Below the pieces are notes generated by a model. That model saw only the letters and a list, made by a program, of their open reading frames with translations, searched no databases and was not told where the DNA came from. The position numbers and the translations under genes are program-made. Positions 35,034 through 46,043 of a stretch of DNA of 64,000 nt are shown here, in pieces. The first letter of the stretch is position 1. Every line of letters starts with the position of its first letter. The stretch is from Chaenocephalus aceratus (taxonomy: Eukaryota; Chordata; Actinopteri; Perciformes; Channichthyidae), in assembly GCA_023974075.1 (NCBI GenBank), contig CM043799.1, forward strand, positions 9,449,250 through 9,513,249, given 5' to 3'.

Positions 35034-36638
35034 GTGATAAAGAATGCATCTAACGCTCCGCTGTTCATTATAATAAAAAAACAGAGCATTAAACAAACCA
35101 TCATGCTCTTACTTTGAAATCATGCGGAAATGTCGTCATCAGCGGGCCATCACGGGGTTACGAAAATAACCAAGTGACACGAGTAGATTTTACAAGAGAC
35201 CGGCAGAAAATATGTCTCAAAATTCCATGTGTGTAAAAAGACGATCCACAAGCAGAAATGTGAGATCCACGAGCAGAGATTTGAGATCCGCAAGCACATT
35301 TTTGGTCGACAAATACAAAATGGATTCACAAATGTCTGATCGAAAGTTGTAAATGTTAAAGAGATATTCACAGATCTTTTTTTTATTTGTGAAAATATTT
35401 AGCGTATTTGCAGATCCGTTTTACACTTGCACATTTATTTGTGAGTTTGCAAATCTTTAAATGCATTTGTGGATGGTGTTTTACATTTACAAATCACATA
35501 TTTAGACACAAATTATTTTTATGTTCACACAAATAATAATGAGTCATATCTATGCCCATAAATTACAAAGTAACAATACATTGCATGTTTTACATGCTGC
35601 TGTAACAAAAACATTCGGTGGGGGTGGAATAGTAGGGGGTAATCATGTTTTGGATACTGTGCCGTCGATGGGCTTCATTCTGTTTCAAAGTACTGTCGGC
35701 GTAAACTTGGTGCACTGCCACTCCAACAGATCACAGAGCTTGAGGACTAATCACGGGGTTTGTCAAGCAAAGCACATGGTGTAGTCCCAAACGATAGCTG
35801 AGGATCATGGGTAGTGTAGTGTCTTCGGCCATCCTAAACTCCGAAAAAATATTTGTTTCTCCGAATCGAAGGGGAAAAATACAAAAGCATTGCACACAAT
35901 TTAAACCAATCAATGCTGTGCAATTAACAAGTATAATATGGTGTTTTTGAGTTGATGAGTAGTGCAGATATCATTGTAAAATCAATTGACAGTAACGAGA
36001 ATACTTACTTCCGGGTGTAAAATTCTCCGTTATCCAATGGGAATGGACGCTCACATTGTCTTTAAGTGCCGCCGACATGGACCGATGTGGTGCTTCCCTA
36101 AGCGTCAAATACCGCCGCCGATGGGAATACATTGTAATCAGTTGAAAGCTCTTTGCGTCTATTTATGAAGCTGAAGGAGCCTCGACGCGTCACAACTGCA
36201 CACCAAAGGACCCTGACCAAGCGTCGCTACTGGACGATCAGGGAGTGAGACTGTGTTGGACCTTGCATGGCAGAGAACACTGGGCCAGCCCACTCTTATC
36301 AGCTATGGGTCGACCATGTCATCTGATCTGACACAAGGATAGATATAGAACATAAAGTCTATTTAAAAGATGCCTAACATGAGATGGATAGTGAGAATAT
36401 GTATAAACTCCAAGGTTTCAATGTATTTGAATAATTGATATACCAAGAGATATAAGAAAGCACCATCTTTATAAGGGTCTGCCTGACTGAGCACATAACG
36501 TTTGGCTATACAGTATAGCACACGTTTTTCTTTATATGTCACATGCTTCATTCTCTACAAACTCTTGGATTCATTTGTTAAAATGTTTGTCTGAAACCAG
36601 GCTCCGTGACAGTAACAGTGTTCAGAGAGCTGCTGAAG

Positions 36639-36802
<164 letters not shown>

Positions 36803-38011
36803 CGTCATCAAATTGCATCAGCACTATGTCAAGCATGAATTTCAAGAACACTGCTCAGCTGTCAATGGGCCGTGAATCTGGCTCTCTGGTGACCCTGAAC
36901 GCTAACTGAAGTATTTGTGACTAGAAGAAGTTTCCAGGGTAACTTCAGGTCCGCTGCATTGGCTTTTCTCTAAGTAATCCCCACAGTGTGTTGCTTGAAT
37001 TCAGAAAATATGCTTGGAGGATGGAGGCACAGCGGAAGAAGGCAGAACAACAAACCTATCAACAGAATGCTGCAGCTAAAACTGTGGTCTTTTCTTTGAA
37101 CAATGCTGTCCTTGAAATAAAGCGTTGTTTTCAGACTGAAGTGTAACAACAGTGGGATTTTATGCAAAAACATTTCATTCCCTTTGAATTTGACTGATGT
37201 CTAAAATAATTACATCCAATGTCTTTTCTGAATCACTTTTCTTTGAATATTAAACAAACATTACAAGGTCAAGGAAAGATGCAAAGCGGAATTCATGAGG
37301 ATTTAGGAAAATTGTTTTCTGCTGCGACCTGATTTAGAAAATTCAACACAGTGACAAATTCAATGCTGTAGCATGTGTGTACAGAAGAAAAATACGTTTC
37401 TATATCCATATTAAACGGTTAAAGAGATCCTGATAGTCTAAAATGTAAGAAAAAGTCAAGCTGTGTTGCAACTTCTGCTTTAATTAAGTCAAAGTGAATT
37501 GAAATGAGAAATGGTTTGCCGCCTATTAACATATAAACCCTAGGATTGTATTGACTCGTAAGCAACCAAGCAGAACATGCAAGATTTATTCTACTCTTAA
37601 TATAATTAAATGAACAAATCTGAAAACAAAAGGGCATGGGAATAAAATGGCCCATTACTGAGAAAATAAAAATAATATCTTAGAGAGCTGTAGCTACTGT
37701 AACTGACTGACAGAAAGGGGTTAGCACGTTGGCTAGTTACAGCAGATCACCAACCAGCAGTACAAGAACAAGACAGGCCTTCTCAAAAATGTAAGATTAA
37801 GTTATAGCATAATTATGTTATTGTTATCTATATATGTATAAGTTTGACATTTCTTTTTTTGTATTATTATTTCAGCCCCTGTAGCCTACATGAAAATCTT
37901 ATCTTGAAATGAAATAGTAAACATATTTATCATTACGTTTGTTGTTATTACACAATAAGATTTGAAGTCTTTCACCAAAAAGAATCTAATTGATAACTCA
38001 CCGGGGGCCAT

Positions 38012-38192
38012 GTATATATATATATATATATATAAATATATATATATATAATATAATAAATATATATTATTATATATATATATATCTATATTATTATATA
38101 TATATATATATATTATATCTATATATATAATATATATAATATTTATATAATATATATTAATAATATATATATTTATATAATATATATATATG
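38012..38192. repeat. Imperfect (TA)n tract
   Basis: About 180 bp of nearly pure A/T with TA and TAA/TTA units. Confidence 0.95.
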
Positions 38193-39191
38193 TGGTTTTT
38201 TTGTTATGCTTCCTACATCTCTGCTTCAAATCTTTTGGGGTTTCTTGTACCTTGACAGTAAACTAAAATTGATATTCAAGTAGTTGAAAGAAGAAAGTAA
38301 GTGCCCGAGCTGATACTATTTCTGTTACATTTTTGTATTCATAATAAGGGAATACAGTTACTTTAAAAAATGTAATTCAAAATGTTCCTGTATTCTGTAC
38401 AGTTCCGTAAAAAATACATTAACAGATAGCAGCTACATAAAAAAAAGGCGATTTCTGTGTAATCATTCATTTTTAAGTTAAATATGATATATTACGAAGC
38501 ATATTCACATACTTTACAACACTTCCACTTTCACTCGGTCGACACATGATTTATTAAAAAAAAATATTATTTATGCACTTAAATGTATCAAACTAAAACA
38601 GTTTGCTGTGGTTTCCTTCTTGTTAACAGATTAGTAGGTGGACACCTGATTTGTTAAAAAATACTGTATCCTCTTAATCCATCTATTGTAGTAAAAGCAT
38701 ATTCTCTGTCTTTGATTTTAATAACAGTTTTTTTTGTGTATACTTTTAAGATGGAAGCTATATTCCTACCGTATGAATTGTCTAAATGTTATGGTATTCA
38801 CTTTTTCTGGTGGATACTTATGTTTCCCTTGAATTGATTGGCATTGCATTTGATATTGAGATTATCCAAAAGTAATTACTACGTAATCAAGTCACATTAC
38901 TTTTATATTTTGATACTTTTAGTTTTAAATTAAGGCAATTTGTGACTGGTGTCAGAACCACTGATCCAAAAAAAAACATTGGATTTAATCATTGGTGTAA
39001 CGCTGTGTCAATGTCAAATCCTATGTTAGTCAATAGATTGGGAGTCATTGCTTACTTACATTATTTCTATAGAAAAAAAGTGTGTTTTTTTAACCAGTCA
39101 ACCAAGGACAAGGGCAACGCTGAATGTAAGAGAGGCTCTCGTGTGGGCTGGTTTTCTTAACCATTGCCATGGGCTCCCTGCTTTATCTGAA

Positions 39192-39198
39192 TATAAAA
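39192..39198 (+). promoter_or_regulatory. TATA box of the tpo-like gene
   Basis: TATAAAA lies 95 bases upstream of the start codon at 39287, which would place transcription start near 39222-39230 and give a leader of about 60 bases. The mammalian TPO promoter also has a TATA element. No other tissue-specific site is claimed. Confidence 0.6.
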
Positions 39199-39286
39199 GG
39201 AAACGTCGGGCAGTGAACACTGCACTTTGATAGGGCTTTAAATGTGAAAATCTTTAACGCTTGTACTGTAAAACTGCAGAGAAAAA

Positions 39287-39377
39287 ATGGCATTTTATTT
39301 AAATATGAATTTCCTTATCATTCTGCTCTGCATCATTCTCCCAAGAGTTTCAACTGACGAAGCCACACATTTAAACG
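39287..39377 (+). CDS. tpo: thyroid-peroxidase-like, coding exon 1 (signal peptide)
   Basis: ATG at 39287 opens 30 codons plus one base, then a strong donor G|GTAAGT. The peptide starts MAFYLNMNFLIILLCIILPR and continues VSTDEATHLN. It is a textbook secretion signal: a hydrophobic core of about 12 residues, with likely cleavage after VST or nearby. Thyroid peroxidase is a type I membrane haem enzyme that iodinates thyroglobulin; its first coding exon likewise encodes the signal peptide. The exon splices in phase to 44798 (codon GCC spans the junction). Intron 1 is 5.4 kb because of a Merlin-like insertion. The start is supported by the TATA box and the absence of an earlier in-frame ATG near the predicted start. 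Confidence 0.7.
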
Positions 39378-39629
39378 GTAAGTAAACAGTTTCGTCTTAA
39401 ATCGATTTTTTTAAGCTAATTATCTGCATAAATTCAAGGATTAGAAAGATGACATAACCATGGAGATGTTTGCAAGATAGCCATTCTTATGTCTCATTGA
39501 GGGTGTTTTTTTTAATTGTATAGAAAATAAATGGAAAACAAATCATTAGCTGTAAAAGTATGTTTTGCTAGCCATCAGATGTCCTACTAGGTGACAGTAG
39601 TAATGCCTTGAATACAATAATATACAAAC

Positions 39630-39849
39630 ATGACATTTTCAACATTCTATACTAAAAATGTTTTGTTTTTTAAAATTAATATAATATTACTATTTTCATG
39701 ATTTGTTTATATACTATCACTATTTGTCCTGATATATACAACATATATGACTTGTTTAAGATATTAAGGACATACTATACTATGGACTTATTTTGATTAT
39801 ATTTTCAACATACTATACTATTAATGGTTATAATACTATAAAAATGTTC
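39630..39849. repeat. Diverged tandem repeat, left part
   Basis: Loosely repeated units of about 50 bp containing CATACTATACTA and ATATTTTCAACAT. The array continues at 44087 on the other side of the Merlin-like insertion. Confidence 0.55.
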
Positions 39850-40208
39850 GGTACCACTTTACAATAAGACTTCCTTCCATGAGTTACTAACATTTATAAC
39901 TGCCAAAAGGGAGTCTTATTGTAAAGTGCGACACATATCACCATTTATTGATGACTCACTAACACGTTGTTTTTAAGTTTAATACACATGTCCATTTATG
40001 AATGAGCTATAACATTAACGCTAACCTAATACACATTTTTCACATGAAATGCAAAGTAAGATGCAACAGAACCAAGCAAAACACTTTATTCACACATGAA
40101 GAAAATCAGGACTCAAAATAATGACTATTTAGTATGACTGATACACATATTTAAACATAAAAGCTTTTCTCAGACATAAATGAAAGACTTGGTAAGACAT
40201 AATGGTAC

Positions 40209-40680
40209 TCAGACTGGAAAGGCTTTGTGTATATCCTTGAACAAGCGTCCAAGCAGTCCATCAGGGTGAGCAGAGCCAAGCCAAGATGACCATTCAAGAA
40301 CCTTGAGGTGTTCCTCCAACAAACTCTCTGTACGGTTTCCTCTCAGTCTACGGACATGTCCTTTGACGGTCGACCAAGCTCTTTCATTATGTTGAGTATG
40401 ACTGCCGTCTGGGGGTTCACAAACCACCTGCTGTGGTTTATGATGTAGTGGTTAACTTGTACCCCATGTTACTCAGCACTCTCCTCTATGCCTTCCACTC
40501 ATCACTAATATGCTACTTCCTGACTTAACATGCCGTCTAATCAGAGGGACAAGGTGGCATCTTGATCGTTTCTCCACTAGTTTCAACACTAGTCTCCGCC
40601 TTTTGTCTTTAACTCCCATCATTCCGAAGACCCATTTCTTCCTTCTCCAGATACGTCCAAAGCGTCCACGAGCATACTAA
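40209..40680 (-). pseudogene. ISXO2-like transposase remnant
   Basis: The minus strand reads GRFGRIWRRKKWVFGMMGVK, then VEKRSRCHLVPLIRRHVKSG, and after two stops VCEPPDGSHTQHNERAWSTV and KGHVRRLRGNRTESLLEEHL. This matches the DDE transposase of the ISXO2/IS1595 group: WVFG...V, the LLPLI..HV segment, and the HTQ..E..W motif carrying the last acidic residue. Frame breaks near 40450-40500 and the absence of the N-terminus make it non-functional. It lies toward the left end of the Merlin-like element. Confidence 0.75.
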
Positions 40681-41156
40681 CAAAAAATAAATCATAACAT
40701 CATCTTTGTTAACAACAAAATGCACACAAATTACAGTAAAAATGGTTGCACATCATGTTTCAAAATGCCATACTTGTTTATTAGATGCATTGTATAACAT
40801 CATTTAAGGATAATTATACAGTAATGGTCCATATTGATTTGTTTTATTGTTTTTTATTCTCTTGTACAAGAAAGCCCAGTCTATAACTGCCGAACATAGG
40901 AACTGGGTACAGTACCTTCTCCCAGACACACATACTCAAATAAAATGGTTTGCTTTATCAGCATTGGTATTACCTTATCAATGCATTTGATCTACAGTAT
41001 TATCCAACTTAATGCTTAACACTTCTCTATTATGTTTTAACTTGGAGGCTACGATTAGCATCGTTAGCGCAGATGTAGCTACCACTTGCTTAAATGCTAT
41101 TGCTAACCCAAGCCTTAACATTCATTAACGTTAGCTGACTAAAAACATAAGCAACT

Positions 41157-41760
41157 AGGGTGACCAGATGTCCCGCTTTGCGCTGGACTGCACAGCATTT
41201 TCAGGACTTTTGGTGCGTCCCGCAAATTGAGACCATGTCCCGCATATTTCATTTTGATAGGCTAAAACGCTTTTCTTTAAAATCAGATTTATCCAATGGC
41301 AGTTGAGAAAGCAGGGAAGGCTATCATCACAGGGGGGTGTTTGCTGTCAATCAAACTGTAACTGCTGGTCTAGTGTTAACCAATGAGAGTAACTCACTCA
41401 CACACACACCTCCGCGGCCCCGCCAAACAACAACAACGAATGTCAGTCAATAACGCAGGCGACGCAGCAGGTTATGGAAAATGGAGGAAACTGAAACTGC
41501 AGCTAAGAAGAAAAGAAGATGCACATACAACAAAGACTGGGAAGACACTTACCCGTGGGTGAAGCCAGTGCAGGGCGACTCTCAGAGGGAGTTTTTTGCA
41601 ATCTTTGTGATTTTTCAATTTCACATGGCGGTGAATGCGACGTCAAAAGACACCGAGAATGCGATTCTCACAAGAAATGTGTTGCTCAAAATGAGACATC
41701 CCACTCTGTGGAGACATTCCTACTCACCCACCTGTTGTTGCTGTGATGGACAAAACTGAA
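41157..41760 (+). mobile_element. hAT-type 5' fragment with a zinc-finger N-terminus
   Basis: It starts TAGGGTGACCAGATGTCCCG, a common fish hAT terminus. An ATG at 41481 opens MEETETAAKKKRRCTYNKDW. With a frame change the next part reads FCNLCDFSISHGGECDVKRH, a C2H2/BED-like finger of the sort found at hAT transposase N-termini. The matching right terminus was not found. A frame conflict between the two overlapping ORFs shows an indel. Confidence 0.5.
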
Positions 41761-41820
41761 AGCTATTTTATTTTATGTATTATTATGTTTTTGTTCCCTC
41801 CTGGCCAGTTATGATTTGTA

Positions 41821-43400
41821 GGGGAGACCCAATAAGTAAAAAACCATTTACAATAGGATAGCCATTTTGCTATATTATACATTATCAATATGTCAGCTAC
41901 TGAAACAATGTATTTAAGATGTTTTTATGAAATAAGCACAGGTGAGAAAATGTATTTTTTTTAAAAACCTCAACTGTTACAACTGTCCTTGTGTACAGGG
42001 ACAGTTGTAACACATGCCAGGCACGGTTGTAACATGTTAATAACGGTTACTGTTGACAGAGTCACATGTATAGCAATAAACTGGTCATGACGACGAGGTC
42101 TTCTTTAGCCTTAACTGGCGTGGTTTATTTTCATATGTGCATTGCACCACTTGACCTGCTCTCCATGAGAGCTAGAGAGAGAGAGATAGAAGGGGAGAGA
42201 ACAATCCCTTATACCTGATACCTGACGTCAGCTACAATAGCTGCGCCTCCTTACGCCTATAGCGCCCTCTTACTGTGGAACAGTTATAGTGCAGTTACAT
42301 GCAGACATATTCATACTTACACTTAACAGTTACCTTTTTCACACTACATGACAACAAATAGGGAAAGCTGTCAAATTCTAAGGCAACAAGATTTGAATGG
42401 GGTTTCACACATCCTCCAACAAACAATGAGCAATGAACAGGATGACCGATAACACACACAGCATCATCATCCTCTGTGAAGGATTAAACTGTTCTCTGAG
42501 AGGTGCTTCTACCTTAATTATGTAGACCGACCTCCTTTGAGCTGAGACCATAATATAAATCAGCTGCCTCCATCAGGTAGTCTCTCAAAAGCATCTCCTG
42601 CTCTGTAGAGAACACCTTCTTTGGTGAGTAGCCTACTCTTTGGGGTGCTTGTGATCCCTGACTCTCCGACCTCAGCCTCTTTGTATGGAACCGGTACAGG
42701 GTGACATGGCATAGTACAGGGTGACATGGCATAGTACAGGGTGACATGGCATATATCATGGGACTTTGTCACTACCCTGACTGATTTGCCCTCCTGACAT
42801 TCCTTTGAGGCCCTCTGCAGCAGAGGAAGTGGCACTCCCCTGTCTGTCTTCCTCTTTCTGATAGTTGGCATACTGTAAACACACGCACACACTTTAGGCC
42901 TACTGTACAGTATTTTATTCTGTTTATTTGTACAGGGAGAATGCACACCAATCAACAATACAACTGTTTGCTTGAATGAACAATTGATCATTCAAGCAAA
43001 TGAGCCATCATTGTACATGTGCCATGTTACAACCGTCCCGTTACAACCGTCCCAGGACCAGTCTTGCTTCCACCCCCTGTGAACCTGCCTGATTGCTAGC
43101 TTGACCCATATTTAGCTAGTTATATGTTTAGCTTACAAAACAGTGATTCTAATAATACTAGTTTGGATTCCTAGACATTTGACCTCAAGACAGTATCCAA
43201 AAAATACATCATATCATTTTAGTTAATATTTTACCTCAGAAACACACTTTTGCTGATATCTTACGCGAGAAATTCAAACATGGCTCCTTTTTTTCTCAGC
43301 GATCTTACCATCTAACTGCGCATGTGCAGAGTGAGTGTCATCACTCTAGCTTGTTTGTGATTGGAGATATTGAAGGTGTTACAACTGTCCCTGGTCTCCC
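41821..43400 (-). mobile_element. pogo-like (Tc1/mariner superfamily) element, 1.58 kb
   Basis: The ends GGGGAGACCC and TGGTCTCCC are inverted with TA on both sides (41819-41820, 43401-43402). Both ends carry TTACAACTGTCC motifs internally. The minus-strand frame from 42871 begins MPTIRKRKTDRGVPLPLLQR, a pogo/CENP-B-type DNA-binding N-terminus, and a second frame (42759-42514) continues with STEQEMLLRDYLMEAADLYY. No DDE domain remains. Non-autonomous. Confidence 0.75.
42694..42753. repeat. 20-bp unit in three exact copies inside the pogo-like ORF
   Basis: GTACAGGGTGACATGGCATA occurs three times head to tail. Two extra copies (40 bp, not divisible by 3) explain why the ORF is split into two frames. 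Confidence 0.95.
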
Positions 43401-44086
43401 TACTTATGGTTTTATTTGATCTATTAATTTAACTTGTGCCTACTTTTACAGGTAATACACTAGTTGAATTAGGAAGATGCATTTCTAAACACTTGAAGTG
43501 AATAATGCCTGCTGCCTTGGTTAGCCTTAGTTTACTTTTCTTTATTAAGATACTAAATTGTTACTGCATTTTGACTTCACTTTCTGTCATTGTTTATTGG
43601 ATGCTGTTGAATAAACCAAATGAATAGAGATTTTTTTCCCGGGGGGGGGAACACATGAATAAAGTACTCGAATTTCACTTACCGCAAAACCGCATTCATG
43701 CACCCTCTGTTTTAACCGCAGAGCGAGTCACAATAGTTTAACACCTTACAAGGCTCCCTTTTGGCAGTTATAAATGTTAGTAACTCGTAAATAAATGGTC
43801 ATAAAGAGATGCCAAGAAACATCAAGATGGATGGGGGGAGAATCAACTCAGTGAACTACAGATACCAAGGATGCTGGCTGATGAAGAAGACGAAGTAAGC
43901 TAGTGCCAATATAAGGCTTAGTCATCTTGCCAAATAGTGAGCCTGTGTTGGTGTATGAAAACTATGTTAGAACTGGTTTATAAATGGTTCTTAATAATTA
44001 ATAAAGTGTTTACAACCTAATTAATAACCTCATTATAAACCCTTTATGAATCCTCTATAAGGGTAGTCATATTGTGAAGTGGTACC

Positions 44087-44540
44087 AAATGTTCTTAATG
44101 ACATTTTGACAAACTACGCTATCACTCTTTTTCTTATTTGTTACTACTTACTATACTATGATTTGTTATGATATTTCCGCCTACTACTTTTTTTTTACCA
44201 TACTATCAATTGTATTCCAGTTTATGCTATAGTCATACTATACTAGGCCATTTAGTCATGATATTTTCGACATACTATACTTTTATTCAGGATATCTGCC
44301 ATATACTATAAAATGAGTTTTTATATTAATTTTCAACATGCTTTGATAAACCTTCTTTTCTTACATTGTTCGTTGTTCATGATATTTCCGAAATACTACG
44401 CTATGATTTTATTCATGATACTATACTTTTTATATTTGTGATCAAACTTTTTTTGTTTTAGACTTTTAAATTATATTTTCGATATACTATACCATGTATT
44501 TTTCATAACATATTTTCAATATACTTGAGTTTATCAACAT
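44087..44540. repeat. Diverged tandem repeat, right part
   Basis: Units with GATATTTTCGACATACTAT and variants recur about every 50 bp with heavy divergence. Together with 39630-39849 it forms one old array in tpo intron 1, split by the transposon. Confidence 0.6.
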
Positions 44541-44797
44541 AACTAGAACTTTTTCCTATATTTTTTTGACATTGTAGACTAATCCACATGTATTGGTTAA
44601 GATGAATATATTTCTTTCTACAATGTTAAGTAGAACCAGACAATAGAACTTCCAATATTCTGACCTAAAGAACAATAACTTCAAAAATGTTACAGTAATT
44701 TCAGTCCTGTATTTTGGTAAATGTATATCCTATCCAACACTTTACAGAATATATTGTAGTCACAGATGTTTATGCTGTTATTTTGTGACACTTCCAG

Positions 44798-44882
44798 CCA
44801 CATCTATGAGAGAACTGCTTATCTCGTCATTTCAAGAAAGCCAGCGAATGCTACATGAAGCCTCTCTTCACTCCAGACAAAG
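44798..44882 (+). CDS. tpo: thyroid-peroxidase-like, coding exon 2
   Basis: An 85-bp exon after the acceptor ...TGACACTTCCAG, ending at the donor CAAAG|GTGATG. It encodes, after the split alanine, TSMRELLISSFQESQRMLHE and ASLHSRQ. In animal haem peroxidases the N-terminal propeptide has a comparable helix (TPO: an EEAKRLVDTA-type segment followed by a basic stretch). Phase 1 in, phase 2 out, matching both neighbours exactly, so exons 1-3 give one open frame. Alone it would be unconvincing; the phase match and the exon 3 similarity support it. Confidence 0.65.
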
Positions 44883-44982
44883 GTGATGAATCATCAAATG
44901 ACTTTTTAAACTTTCAACTGCAACAGTATGTATTCAGCAGGGGACAGACAAAAAAACCTTTCTTTTATCTGTCCATTTCCAG

Positions 44983-45143
44983 ACGAAGCTCAGCCTCCTC
45001 TTCCATGCATGTGTCTCCATTCCTTCGGCAAATGGAGCCCGAGACCCTGGAGAGTTCCCGAGCTGCAGAGCTTTTTCAAACAACACTACACGTCCTCGAC
45101 AACAGAGCGAGACAGAGATATAAGAGGGATGTCATGGCACCAG
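44983..45143 (+). CDS. tpo: thyroid-peroxidase-like, coding exon 3
   Basis: A 161-bp exon after the acceptor CTGTCCATTTCCAG, ending at the donor CCAG|GTAGAG. It encodes about 54 residues including HVSPFLRQMEPETLESSRAA and then ELFQTTLHVLDNRARQRYKR. This aligns with the TPO propeptide region LSFSKLPEP...ARAAEIMETSIQAMKRK (from memory): an EP motif, then (A/S)RAAE, then a helix ending in basic residues. Myeloperoxidase and eosinophil peroxidase have related propeptides, so the family call is firmer than the member call. Conserved order after sntg2 favours tpo. The catalytic domain should begin in later exons, none of which was found in this window. Confidence 0.72.
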
Positions 45144-45240
45144 GTAGAGTTGATTTATTATTTAAAATCTAGTTTAAGAGAAAGGCACCATAGTCAAAAC
45201 AACACCTATTGCGAGTGGTCCTAATTGGGCCATTACCATT

Positions 45241-45622
45241 TGTGAAGCTGACCGTTGAGCGGCCCGACCAAGCAAGGAGGCAGAACGTCCAAAATACAAC
45301 CCGGTGTGGGCATTTATTACTCACAAACATATGACCCAGCCTCAATCTGCTGTTCACGTGAGCACAGTCACCAGCCACCAGGATCTCTCACACACACACA
45401 CACTACCACCCACACAGACAGGGAAACAGAGCCTAAATACCCACACACTAATCAGCAATTAGACACAGGTGAGGGGGGAGGAGACAACACAGGGCACCAG
45501 GTGAACACAATCAGGAGCAACAGACAAAACGGGTTTGGGGAACACCCCCAAACCAAACCACATGGGCTATGTTACAAGGCCCGAAGCCGTCAGTCCACAG
45601 TGACAAAGTTACCTTCGTCACA
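45241..45622 (-). repeat. Gypsy-type LTR, 382 bp (3' LTR orientation)
   Basis: It starts TGTGAAGCTGACC and ends TTCGTCACA. It matches the LTR at 58668-58936, which has an internal deletion. On the minus strand it is preceded directly by a purine-rich stretch (GGGAGAGGAAGGAGGAAA), as a 3' LTR would be by its polypurine tract. No target duplication was found. Just left of the LTR there is no primer-binding site, consistent with a 3' LTR. Confidence 0.8.
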
Positions 45623-46039
45623 TTTCCTCCTTCCTCTCCCGAAAGAGAACAGTACCTCATTCCTGCAACACTTATGGATCTTGGCCATTTTGCTCTCCTC
45701 CATGTGTCTCCACTCCGCCCGGTGTTTCTGCGTCTCGTTCTTCTGGATCCTCTGTCTCTTCTTCAGACTCAGTTTCTTCCGGAGACGTTTCTTCTTTTGG
45801 CCCAACGCGAGCAGAGAGGCGTCTGCGTCTGTTGTCTCCGGCTCCTTTTCTGTCTCTGCATCGCCCCCTGCTGGTTGGTCCTCAGACTGCACCTCCTCCT
45901 GACCATCCACCTTCTTCCCCTTTTTCTTTTCCTCCGCTGTCGTTTCAGCTGGACGCACGAGACCCTCCTCTTCCACTGCATCCGGCTCCATTTGACTTTT
46001 CTTAACCTTCTTCTTCTTTGATGGAGTGGCCCGAGGCAT
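45623..46039 (-). CDS. Lysine/glutamate-rich ORF of unknown identity
   Basis: A minus-strand frame of about 140 residues starts with ATG at 46039 (MPRATPSKKKKVKKSQ). It passes through an acidic middle and a very basic segment (KKKRLRKKLSLKKRQRIQKN, then ETQKHRAEWRHMEESKMAKI), and runs into the LTR. It has the look of a nucleolar or coiled basic protein, but no family was recognised. A possible splice donor GAG|GTACTG lies near 45657. The ATG is about 5 bases from the end of an L2 tail and the other end abuts a Gypsy polypurine tract, so it could be an extra ORF of the retrotransposon, a captured host gene piece, or a truncated retrocopy. Confidence 0.4.
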
Positions 46040-46043
46040 TTTT

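Larger units (their letters stand above)
33852..36258 (+). mobile_element. 2.4-kb element of family X (copy C) with about 250-bp inverted repeats
   Basis: The left arm 33852-34108 and the right arm about 36000-36258 are inverted copies over about 250 bp (outer ends CAACACAGTCTTACTTCCTG and its inverted counterpart). The element is flanked by a 7-bp direct repeat GACCTTG (33845-33851, 36259-36265). The interior contains repeat E (34130-34426), microsatellites, and the family X core (35880-35917). No transposase frame was recognised. A 7-bp duplication with long inverted repeats would suit few superfamilies; P-like is one possibility, but this is not established. Confidence 0.75.
39850..44086 (-). 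mobile_element. Merlin-like (IS1595/ISXO2-type) DNA transposon, 4.2 kb with nested insertions
   Basis: The ends GGTACCACTTTACAATAAGA and its inverted counterpart (...TATTGTGAAGTGGTACC) are flanked by a perfect 8-bp duplication AAATGTTC (39842-39849, 44087-44094). Merlin elements make 8-9-bp duplications and have GG ends (family knowledge). The minus-strand transposase remnant at 40209-40680 fits. Nested inside are a hAT-type fragment (about 41157-41760) and a complete pogo-like element (41821-43400). Subterminal sequences near 39880 and 43750 are also inverted copies. The whole lies in tpo intron 1. Confidence 0.8.

Noticed and set aside
34860..35096. Minus-strand frame with a histidine run
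   Set aside because: The run is the ATG trinucleotide repeat read backwards; the rest has no recognisable protein features.
40981..41156. Possible start of a separate gene before the hAT fragment
   Set aside because: No open frame, promoter motif or splice site was seen; treated as Merlin-like element interior.
45255..45902. A 215-codon plus-strand frame
   Set aside because: Its first half is the Gypsy LTR read in antisense and its second half is the antisense of the lysine-rich ORF.
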